Below are positions 54,278 to 61,986 of a stretch of DNA of 64,000 nucleotides, one piece after another. Made by a program: the position numbers and the translations under genes. Within the stretch, counting starts at the first letter, position 1; each line of letters starts with the position of its first letter. Below the pieces are notes generated by a model, which was given only the letters and a program-made list of their open reading frames with translations, had not been told where the DNA came from and did no database searches. The stretch spans positions 558,001 through 622,000 of the forward strand of contig NZ_JAJAVD010000004.1 of assembly GCF_020532705.1 (NCBI RefSeq), read 5' to 3'. This DNA comes from Methylobacillus caricis. Lineage in GTDB: Bacteria; Pseudomonadota; Gammaproteobacteria; Burkholderiales; Methylophilaceae.

Positions 54278-54359
54278 CAGAAGGACAGATCAGCCAAGGC
54301 CAGCTCAAGATTGCATATGAAATATATAAGGCGATAAATGATGGCACAGTTGAAAATTC

Positions 54360-55073
54360 ATGTTTGATATCATCCGCAAAACCGATTATTGGGCAGCCCT
54401 GGATGACCCTCAGGTATTCTCGCGGCTGGGAGGATTTACCCTCAAGGCACTGGATGGCTTGAAGCACATCCAGGATGCCTGGTCACTGCATCAATTGCTC
54501 CCACTACGCAATCTGCGGATCATTGAAATAGGCGGAGGAGTCAGCCGCGTATTGCCTGCGCTGGATGCAAGCAATGAACGCTGGAACCTGGACGAATTCC
54601 TCGGCGATGGCAATGGCGTAACAGCACCGGTGGAGCTTGAAGGATGCAAGTTGTTGCGCAAAAAACTGGGCGACTTTTCGCCCGAGCTACCAGACGCTTA
54701 CTTTGATCTGGCATTCAGCATTTCCGTCATTGAGCACATTCCTGCAGAGGCCTTGCCTGATTTTTTTGCAGATCATGCACGCATCATGAAACCAGGAGGA
54801 ATGGCCTACCATGCGATAGACATTTATGTCGGGGATGAAGGCAGACCAGAGCTTGAAGATAGTATAGACCTCTATTTGAACAGCATACGTAACCATGGCT
54901 TCGTTTTTGTCTCCCCTCCGGCATTGGCTCGTCCCGCCTCTTTCCGCTGCGAGATGGCATCCAATTCCGATTGGGGTATGTGGCGCTGGAACAAAAACGT
55001 GCCTGCGTTACAAGACATGCGGCGCATATCTCAATCTGTCAGCATTGCCATGATGATCCAGAAAGCCTTCTAA
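54360..55073 (+). CDS. SAM-dependent methyltransferase
   Basis: A 237-residue methyltransferase: IIEIGGGVSRVLPAL (near residue 56) is the SAM motif, and DAYFDLAFSISVIEHIP...DHARIMKPGGMAYHAIDIYV the typical motif II/III region. It differs from its upstream neighbour in lacking the Cys-rich start. Role in methylating the glycan is inferred from position. An 82-base AT-rich gap precedes it and the ribosome site is weak. Confidence 0.82.
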   Translation: MFDIIRKTDYWAALDDPQVFSRLGGFTLKALDGLKHIQDAWSLHQLLPLRNLRIIEIGGGVSRVLPALDASNERWNLDEFLGDGNGVTAPVELEGCKLLRKKLGDFSPELPDAYFDLAFSISVIEHIPAEALPDFFADHARIMKPGGMAYHAIDIYVGDEGRPELEDSIDLYLNSIRNHGFVFVSPPALARPASFRCEMASNSDWGMWRWNKNVPALQDMRRISQSVSIAMMIQKAF

Positions 55074-55076
55074 GCC

Positions 55077-56801
55077 ATGTTCACTGCCAGCAAAAAATTG
55101 GTTGTCCTTGGCAATGGCCCATCGCTCAAGGGCATTGATTTCCATACATTGCATGGTGTGGATACGCTGGGCATGAATGCGGCATATCGCCACTGGGAAA
55201 GAATCCAGTGGTATCCGGACCATTATGTATGCCTCGATGACCAGCTGATTGAAACCCATGCTGATGCCATCCATGACATGATCGTCACCGGCAAGATCAG
55301 GACCGCTTTCCTGATCAGCAAGATACTGGATTTTCACCCAGACCTACGCGACAGGGAGAACGTTTTCTTTCTGGAAAGCTTCAATCCAGTGCGGCAAAAA
55401 CGCGTGGCCGAGCGTGGCATCCCGTTTATCTACTCGGTGCCATTCCAGGAATCCGACGCCAGCAAGGTCACCACCGGGGCCTATGCCGTGCGTTACGGCG
55501 CCCATCTTGGCTACAGCGAGATCACCATCCTGGGCGTGGATTTGCGTTACGTTGAAATAATCCCCGAGGCGCGGCAGGCAGACGGCATCAAGCTGGTGAT
55601 GGCTGAAACACCCCAGCACAACCCAAATTACTTTTTTGATGATTACCAGCAGGCGGGAGACAAATTCAACGTGCCCAACCCGGCATCGCATGGAGTCAAC
55701 CTGCACGTGACTGCATTTGAAGTGGTGGCCAATGACCGCGAGCAATTTGGCTGGGGCACCCGCTTATTCAACTCGAATGCAGAATCTGTGTTGTTTGACG
55801 ACCAGATATTCCCTTTCATACCCTTAGCGGAATTTATGCAAAAACGCGCCCTGGGTGCGGTGGTGGTGCCAACAACAACAGCAGAACTGGAGCAATTACT
55901 GCTCAATATCCAGATATGGGATCAAGCCGCCTTTTTCCCATTGCATGCAGAGTTGTCCAACCATCAAAAACCAGACCTCCTGTTTGCCTTCAGTGGCCAG
56001 CATGATGCAGCGATTGCGACCCGATTACGCGATGCCATGGGCGCCACACGCCGCCTGCAACATTGTTTCTCGCTGGTTGATGTGCACTTTATTGGGCTTG
56101 ATGCCTCGTTGGATTATTACCAGCGCGATTACAGCCAACCGGTGACAGGCAAGGGCTTCAAATCCGGACCAAACGAGCAGTTCTTTACACTGATGGCCAT
56201 GTGCAGGGATATGGGAGAGTTCATTTTCTATATGGAAAGTGACTGCATTCCCCTGCAGGCAGGCTGGCTGGATCAGTTGATCATGCTGGCAGCCAGCGAT
56301 CAGGAATCATGGCTGATTGGCAGCTATTATCGCGGGATTGCCAAGCTCAACCCGCGATTCTTCCAGCATCTCAATGGCAATGCACTGTACCGGGTTGGCA
56401 ATGCAGAATTCATGGCATTTGTCAGGGATTTCTGGCACCCGACACTGCACCACATCATTGACTCCGTTGACCCGCGTATGGCCTACGACTGCGTACTGAG
56501 CTATATCTTTACCGATGCTGACCCGGTGCAGGGCAATGACGCATGGCAAGCGTTCCAGCAAATTGGGCATCGGTTCCGCGCAACCGGGCTGATCCAGAAT
56601 ATTTCCGCATCGGCAGATACCGCCCGCGACGATATCCCCCAACTTGTGCATCACATATTGCAACAGCACCCGGAGACATTCCTGTTACACGGCAACGCCT
56701 TCATGACACTGGTGCAGAAACATGCCTCTCAAGAGGACATGCAGCAAGACAACAGCCTGTCCTGGACGAGCATCATTGCGCAGGAAACAGGCTGCACTTG
56801 A
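55077..56801 (+). CDS. DUF115/GT42-like domain fused to a second glycosyltransferase-like domain
   Basis: A 574-residue protein. Residues 8-260 are a close paralogue of the C-terminal domain of the protein at 48628 (LGNGPSLKGIDFHTLHGVDTLG-type start, TTGAYAVRYGAHLGY, ILGVDLRYVEI, NPNYFFDDYQQAGDKF). Residues about 285-570 look like a GT-A transferase (DLLFAFSGQHDAAIATRL, FIFYMESDCIPLQAGWLDQL with ESD at 387-389, LNGNALYRVGN). It starts three bases after the methyltransferase stop. Probably a sugar-acid or sugar transferase of the island; the exact chemistry is not known. Confidence 0.72.
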   Translation: MFTASKKLVVLGNGPSLKGIDFHTLHGVDTLGMNAAYRHWERIQWYPDHYVCLDDQLIETHADAIHDMIVTGKIRTAFLISKILDFHPDLRDRENVFFLESFNPVRQKRVAERGIPFIYSVPFQESDASKVTTGAYAVRYGAHLGYSEITILGVDLRYVEIIPEARQADGIKLVMAETPQHNPNYFFDDYQQAGDKFNVPNPASHGVNLHVTAFEVVANDREQFGWGTRLFNSNAESVLFDDQIFPFIPLAEFMQKRALGAVVVPTTTAELEQLLLNIQIWDQAAFFPLHAELSNHQKPDLLFAFSGQHDAAIATRLRDAMGATRRLQHCFSLVDVHFIGLDASLDYYQRDYSQPVTGKGFKSGPNEQFFTLMAMCRDMGEFIFYMESDCIPLQAGWLDQLIMLAASDQESWLIGSYYRGIAKLNPRFFQHLNGNALYRVGNAEFMAFVRDFWHPTLHHIIDSVDPRMAYDCVLSYIFTDADPVQGNDAWQAFQQIGHRFRATGLIQNISASADTARDDIPQLVHHILQQHPETFLLHGNAFMTLVQKHASQEDMQQDNSLSWTSIIAQETGCT

Positions 56802-56958
56802 TCTCACCATGACTGCATTGCTTGATGAGGCTGCTGCCCGCCGCAATTCGACTATTAACTGGTCTTTATCGCCACTGTTCTGGCAATCAAACCGCATGTC
56901 TCACGCCTATAATATTGCCCTATGATCTTGCTCAACAATCACGAAAAGGTATTTCAGG

Positions 56959-59900
56959 ATGGCAGGTAGATTTCCGCTAGTCAGCATTGTCATACCCGCA
57001 TACAAGATCAAGTTTTTGACAAAAACGCTACGCAGTGTGATTGGGCAGACTTATCCCATGCTGGAAGTCATTGTCTGCGACGACAGCAATCACCAGTACG
57101 TGGCAGAAATCGCCAACACCATTCAGTCCCAGACAGCCATTCCCATCCGGTATTTCAAAAACGATATCCAACTGGGTGAATTCAGCAGCACGGCAAAAGG
57201 CATCAAGCTCGCCCAGGGCCAATACATCAAGTTGCTGCATGACGACGATGTGCTGGAACCTGAATGCATTGCGCAACAGGTAGCCGCCATCGAGAATGAA
57301 GCCAATGTGTCCCTGGTGTCTTCACGTCGCCAGCGGATTGATGATGATGACCAGCCATTGCCGGACATCCTGCCTACCTGCTTCCCTTTTGCCAGTGATG
57401 TGCTGATTGATGGCAAGGAGCTAGTGTCATTTCTCGGCGACCATACCATCAACTTCATTGGCGAGCCCAGCTGCATCCTTGCGCGTCGGGATGACCTGCT
57501 GAAGATTGCTGATGAACTGATGTCACTCAACGGCAAGGTGATTCACTGGGTGGGTGACTTGGCGCTATGTGCCCAGTTGCTGCAACAAGGCAAGCTGGCA
57601 TTTCTGTCTAGGCCTTTGGTCAAGTTCCGGGTATCGCAAGCGCAGTTCAGCCAGGTCGGACGGGATCAGCCTGGGATAGGCAAGCAGGGACATGATGATT
57701 TTCGCCAGACCATCCGCGACCTGGGTTGGTACCGCACCGTTGGCGATAACCGCTTGGTCAATGTAGCCCCCATCACGCGTCTCAAGGCACGTGTGTTCAA
57801 GCCGGTGAACCTGCTGGCAGCCTTGCACCGTGCAGCAGGCCTGGGTAGTGTGCCATTGTCGTCATGGCTGGAGGCACGTGTGCCCAGCGCTGCGCAACAT
57901 CGCCTGATTGAGCAGCGCCTCTCATCCCTCCATAGCGGGCCGCGCATCGCCATTTTCTTGATTGATCGCACAGGGAACCCAGCGGCGATTGAACGTACAC
58001 TGAACAGCCTGGCTGATCTCAATCGCTATCAGAACCTGGAAGTGTTGGTATTGACGCCATCATCCTTGCCCACGATTCAACAGCTGGCGAGGGTGTTAAC
58101 TTTCAGCGAGGGTCATCTTCTCCATGTCCTCAACCAAGAGGCTGCCGGACTGGAAACAGACTGGCTACTATTGGTGGACGCTGGTAGCGAATTCATGCCC
58201 AGCGGCCTATTGATCACTGCCCTGGAGCTAGCCACCTTACCCGACACTTGCCATGCCGCTTATGCCGATGAACTGGTGCGCCTGGAGGATGATGAACTGG
58301 GGCTGATATTGCGGCCAGACTTCAACCTCGACCTCCTGCTCAGCTTTCCGGCGAGCGTGTCTCCGCATTGGTTGTTGCGCAGGACAGCCTGGCTGGACCA
58401 TGGCGGATTCAATACAGAATTTTCACAGGCTTTTGAGCTGGAATACCAGCTACGCCTCATTGAGCAGCATGGTACAAACACTATCGGCCATATTAGTGAA
58501 CCGCTACTGACAGGCAACTCTTTCTTGCTGGAAGAACACGCTGAAGAGCAGATGGTGATTGAACGCCATCTCAGAGCACGCGGTTATGAACAGCCCCAAA
58601 TCACCAGCCGCTTGCCCAGATGTTACGACATCCATTATGGTCACCCGCAAAACCCCACGGTGAGCATAGTGATCGTCGTCAAAGATCGCCTTTCTCAGGT
58701 CCAGCGTTGTCTGGACACCTTGTTGGCAAACACCACCTACCCGCACTATGAAGTCCTGTTGCTGGATCATGGCAACCAGGCATCGGATGTCTGCACCTGG
58801 CTCGCTGGCATTGAAGCCATGGAAGTACCACAGCTACGCGTCTTGCGCTTTACGGGTGAACTCTCCCACACCATATTGTGCAACCAGGGCGCCCAGCAGG
58901 CGCGGGGGGATTTCCTGCTATGGCTGGGTGCCGGTGCTGGCATATTAAGCCAGGACTGGCTCCAGCAACTCCTCAACCATGGCCTGCGCCCTGAAGTGGG
59001 CGCCGTGGGCGGCAAGCTGCTGTCGGCCGATGGCAAAATACGCCACGCTGGCTTGCTGCTAGGCTTGAATGGCCCGGCTGGGCGCGCTTTTGAAGGGCTC
59101 TCCCATGATGATGGCGGCTATATGCAACGCCTGCAGGTGGACCAGAATTATTCCGCCCTCAGCAACGAATGCCTGATGCTGCGCCGGGATTTGTTCCTGG
59201 AAGCGGGCGGCTTTGATGAAGAGCCCTTGCTGTCACGCTGGTCGGATGTGGACCTGTGCCTGAAACTACAACAGGCCGGCTTTCTCAATGTCTGGACACC
59301 ACGTGTGCAGCTACTGATGGATATGCCTGCTGCCACTAGCGCCAGCTCGGAGGAAGAGGATGCCATGTATGCCCGATGGCTGCCCGCCTTGGCCCGTGAC
59401 CCGGCCTACAACCCAGGATTTTCGCTACATAATGAACAAGGCTTCAAGCTGGCCGAATCTTATTTGTCCTGGCAGCCATTACAATCCTGGCGGCCTTTAC
59501 CGACCCTGCTGGCTCATCATTCAGATTTGGCAGGCTGTGGTCATTATCGGGTCATTCAACCATTAACTGCTTTGCGTGATGCGGGCGTGGTGGAGGGTGC
59601 GCTGTCCATGCAGTATCTATCCCCAGCCGAACTGGAACGCTTTGCGCCCGATGTAATTGTGCTACAGCAGCCTACCTCAGAGGATCGCCTGGAATCCACA
59701 CGCAGGATCCAGGCCTTTTCCCAAGCCTTCAAGGTCTATGAACTGGATGACTATTTGCCCAACCTGCCCATGAGGAGCATACATCGCCAGCGCATGCCCA
59801 AGGACATCATCAAGACCATGCGGCGCGGATTGAGCCTGGTAGACCGCTTTGTCGTCTCCACCCCGGCGTTGGCAGAAGCACTTGCTGGCATGCATCCCGA

Positions 59901-60489
59901 TATCCGCGTAATCAAGAATCTCCTGCCTGTTGCCTGGTGGAAGGGCTTGCAGGGCCAGCGCCGCACCAGTGCCAAACCACGGGTTGGTTGGGCCGGCGGA
60001 GACAGCCATACCGGTGACCTGGAGCTGATTATCGATGTCGTCAAGGAACTGGCTGATGAGGTTGAATGGGTATTTTTCGGCATGTGCCCAATCCAATTGC
60101 AGCCCTATGTGCACGAGTACCATACTGGCCTGCCCATCAGCCAATATCCGGCAGCCCTTGCGAGGCTGAACCTGGACCTGGCGTTGGCGCCGGTTGAGCA
60201 GAACCTGTTCAATGAGTGCAAGAGCAACTTGCGTCTGCTGGAATATGGCGCCTGCGGCTTCCCTGTCATTTGTAGCGATGTACGCTGTTATCAGGAAGAC
60301 AATCTGCCTGTTACGCGTGTTAAAAACCGCTTCCGCGACTGGGTGGATGCCATCCGTATGCACATCCATGACCTAGATGCCACGGCCAAGGCCGGCGACG
60401 CACTGCAAAGTGTTATCCATACCGACTGGATGCTGGAGGGAGCGCATCTGGAAACATGGCGCACGACATGGATGCCAGATAGCCCCTGA
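56959..60489 (+). CDS. multidomain glycosyltransferase, Fgt/RfbC-like
   Basis: A 1176-residue protein with four transferase-like units. Residues 5-230: GT2 (VSIVIPAYKIKFLTKTLRSV, active-site DDD at 95-97). Residues about 330-540: a GT2-like unit (LLLVDAGSEFMPSGLL, AYADELVRLEDD). Residues 570-800: a third GT2 (VSIVIVVKDRLSQVQRCLDTL), but the DxD position reads GAGAG (657-661), so it is probably inactive. Residues 840-1170: a GT-B unit (HHSDLAGCGHYRVIQPL, YELDDYLPNLP, VGWAGGDSHTGDLELI, LRLLEYGACGFPVI). In size and layout it resembles Pseudomonas FgtA/Fgt1 flagellin glycosyltransferases. A 157-base gap separates it from the upstream gene, so it may have its own promoter. Confidence 0.85.
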   Translation: MAGRFPLVSIVIPAYKIKFLTKTLRSVIGQTYPMLEVIVCDDSNHQYVAEIANTIQSQTAIPIRYFKNDIQLGEFSSTAKGIKLAQGQYIKLLHDDDVLEPECIAQQVAAIENEANVSLVSSRRQRIDDDDQPLPDILPTCFPFASDVLIDGKELVSFLGDHTINFIGEPSCILARRDDLLKIADELMSLNGKVIHWVGDLALCAQLLQQGKLAFLSRPLVKFRVSQAQFSQVGRDQPGIGKQGHDDFRQTIRDLGWYRTVGDNRLVNVAPITRLKARVFKPVNLLAALHRAAGLGSVPLSSWLEARVPSAAQHRLIEQRLSSLHSGPRIAIFLIDRTGNPAAIERTLNSLADLNRYQNLEVLVLTPSSLPTIQQLARVLTFSEGHLLHVLNQEAAGLETDWLLLVDAGSEFMPSGLLITALELATLPDTCHAAYADELVRLEDDELGLILRPDFNLDLLLSFPASVSPHWLLRRTAWLDHGGFNTEFSQAFELEYQLRLIEQHGTNTIGHISEPLLTGNSFLLEEHAEEQMVIERHLRARGYEQPQITSRLPRCYDIHYGHPQNPTVSIVIVVKDRLSQVQRCLDTLLANTTYPHYEVLLLDHGNQASDVCTWLAGIEAMEVPQLRVLRFTGELSHTILCNQGAQQARGDFLLWLGAGAGILSQDWLQQLLNHGLRPEVGAVGGKLLSADGKIRHAGLLLGLNGPAGRAFEGLSHDDGGYMQRLQVDQNYSALSNECLMLRRDLFLEAGGFDEEPLLSRWSDVDLCLKLQQAGFLNVWTPRVQLLMDMPAATSASSEEEDAMYARWLPALARDPAYNPGFSLHNEQGFKLAESYLSWQPLQSWRPLPTLLAHHSDLAGCGHYRVIQPLTALRDAGVVEGALSMQYLSPAELERFAPDVIVLQQPTSEDRLESTRRIQAFSQAFKVYELDDYLPNLPMRSIHRQRMPKDIIKTMRRGLSLVDRFVVSTPALAEALAGMHPDIRVIKNLLPVAWWKGLQGQRRTSAKPRVGWAGGDSHTGDLELIIDVVKELADEVEWVFFGMCPIQLQPYVHEYHTGLPISQYPAALARLNLDLALAPVEQNLFNECKSNLRLLEYGACGFPVICSDVRCYQEDNLPVTRVKNRFRDWVDAIRMHIHDLDATAKAGDALQSVIHTDWMLEGAHLETWRTTWMPDSP

Positions 60490-60642
60490 TCGCATCTGTT
60501 ATCAGGCTCTGTCAGCGAGCACTGACACTCAGTTCAGTGAGCGACCGACTGCCCGACCACGGCTCTCCCTTTATGATGTGCTTCATGGTGAGTCGCATGG
60601 CGATCAATCACCAGTTTTTTACTCACTCCTAAGGAGCACATA

Positions 60643-60849
60643 ATGAATTGGGATCAAGTTGAAGGTAACTGGAAACAACTTAAAGGCAAGGTTCGCCAGC
60701 AGTGGGGCAAGCTGACTGACGACCAGTTTGAACAGATCAAGGGCAACCGTGAAATGTTGTCCGGTAAATTGCAGGAGCTCTATGGTATCTCAAAGGAAGA
60801 AGCTGAGAAGCAGATTGAGTCCTTCAATAAGAGCTGTACTAAACACTAG
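60643..60849 (+). CDS. CsbD-family stress protein
   Basis: A 68-residue protein with the CsbD pattern (MNWDQVEGNWKQLKGKVRQQ, WGKLTDDQFEQIKGNREMLSGKLQELYGISKEEAEKQI). CsbD-like proteins are small, abundant, stress-induced and of unknown biochemical role. AAGGAG lies seven bases before the ATG and a terminator follows. Confidence 0.95.
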   Translation: MNWDQVEGNWKQLKGKVRQQWGKLTDDQFEQIKGNREMLSGKLQELYGISKEEAEKQIESFNKSCTKH

Positions 60850-60894
60850 TCAAATAGTGTGATTTGATTCTCCTCTAGTCATACCCCCCCATTT

Positions 60895-60920
60895 AACCGG
60901 TCCACGTGGCCGGTTTTTTT
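60895..60920 (+). terminator. terminator after the csbD-like gene
   Basis: AACCGG (60895-60900) and CCGGTT (60910-60915) pair around a CCACGTGG centre that can extend the stem, followed by a run of seven Ts. Confidence 0.88.
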
Positions 60921-60980
60921 ATGGCGGCTGGTGCAGCTTTTGCTTAACATGAAGGTAAATATCTTTCATTGATCCAACAT

Positions 60981-61979
60981 ATGCCCCTGCCCAGCTTCAG
61001 TTATGTCAATTGCAGTATTGCCGGAATGGACTTCATCCTGCGCATAGAGAGCAGACTGCTTCCGCCGGCCATACTTGCTGGCAGCAGAATCGTGCAAACC
61101 ATGCCTGCCCCTGCATTTTGCCAGGGGATTCCTGTTGAATATTTTTCTGCGATTGAAGGCAACAAGCTATACAAGCTGGCATATTTCCTGGAAAACATTT
61201 CATCCCCGCCAACGACCAAATCCATCTGGAGCCACGGGTCAGCACAATCCAACGCCATGCTGGCCTTGAGTGCGCTTGCACAACTGATGGGCGTAGAATT
61301 CCATTACGTACTGCCTTATCTGTCTGATGAACTCAAAGCCAGGCCTCGGGGAAACCTGATGTCAGCATTGGAGCGCGGCATGCACATGCATATTGACAGC
61401 GAACTATACCGTCGCATGACACGCAAGGCTTTTGTGCCAGCTGAAGGAGACCTGGTATTCGGCGAGGGCGCTCATCACGCATCCGTCGGGTACGGTTTTC
61501 ACCTCCTTGCCCAGGAAATCGGACAGGTGGCAGCAGGGTTGGGAATAAAGCGCGTATTCCTTCCATCTGGTACCGGGGTAAGCGCCTTTCATCTTGCAGG
61601 AGCAATGCATGAAATGGATGTATTCACTACACCGACATATGGAGATGCACTATACCTGCAAGCAGAATTCAACTCGCTACGGCAGCATGCCCAAATCCCG
61701 CACCAGATGCCGAAGATACTCACAGGCAGCCGCCATTATCATTTTGGCGCGCTTTATCGTGAACTATGGCGACTTCAGGCCGAGCTGCAAGCGGAAACCG
61801 GGATCGAGTTTGACCTGCTTTATGACATACCGGCCTGGGCCAACATTCTGGAAAACCGCGAAGCGCTCGGACATGGCTGGTTATACCTGCACCAAGGTGG
61901 CATACAAGGCAGCGTCACCATGCGCGAGCGCTACCACAGGATGTTTGGGCCGGCCATCCCGATGAAAATATCGGCCTGA
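60981..61979 (+). CDS. D-cysteine desulfhydrase / ACC deaminase-family PLP enzyme
   Basis: A 332-residue PLP-dependent enzyme of the tryptophan-synthase-beta fold. The PLP lysine lies in IEGNKLYKLAYFL, the substrate-binding SxSN-like region is WSHGSAQSNAMLALSALAQLMG, and LPSGTGVSAFHLAGAM binds the phosphate. Relatives include D-cysteine desulfhydrase and 1-aminocyclopropane-1-carboxylate deaminase; the sequence does not decide between them. The N-terminal leader is short and the ATG at 60981 is the best start (a TTG lies at 60969). Convergent with the receptor gene, with a 7-base gap. Confidence 0.82.
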   Translation: MPLPSFSYVNCSIAGMDFILRIESRLLPPAILAGSRIVQTMPAPAFCQGIPVEYFSAIEGNKLYKLAYFLENISSPPTTKSIWSHGSAQSNAMLALSALAQLMGVEFHYVLPYLSDELKARPRGNLMSALERGMHMHIDSELYRRMTRKAFVPAEGDLVFGEGAHHASVGYGFHLLAQEIGQVAAGLGIKRVFLPSGTGVSAFHLAGAMHEMDVFTTPTYGDALYLQAEFNSLRQHAQIPHQMPKILTGSRHYHFGALYRELWRLQAELQAETGIEFDLLYDIPAWANILENREALGHGWLYLHQGGIQGSVTMRERYHRMFGPAIPMKISA

Positions 61980-61986
61980 GGCCTGG

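Noticed and set aside
54305-54337. Second sigma-28-like promoter before the methyltransferase gene at 54360
   Set aside because: TCAAGATT and GGCGATAA are present but 17 bases apart instead of 11, so the match is judged accidental.
46215-56801. Complete pseudaminic or legionaminic acid pathway
   Set aside because: Only the cytidylyltransferase-like gene and an SDR were found; no NeuB-, PseB-, PseG- or PseH-like genes are in the window, so the sugar acid is left unnamed.
56809-56925. 38-codon open frame between two glycosyltransferase genes, overlapping a TATAAT-like box (56908-56913)
   Set aside because: No ribosome site, no recognised sequence, and the TATAAT has no fitting -35 box; neither gene nor promoter is called.
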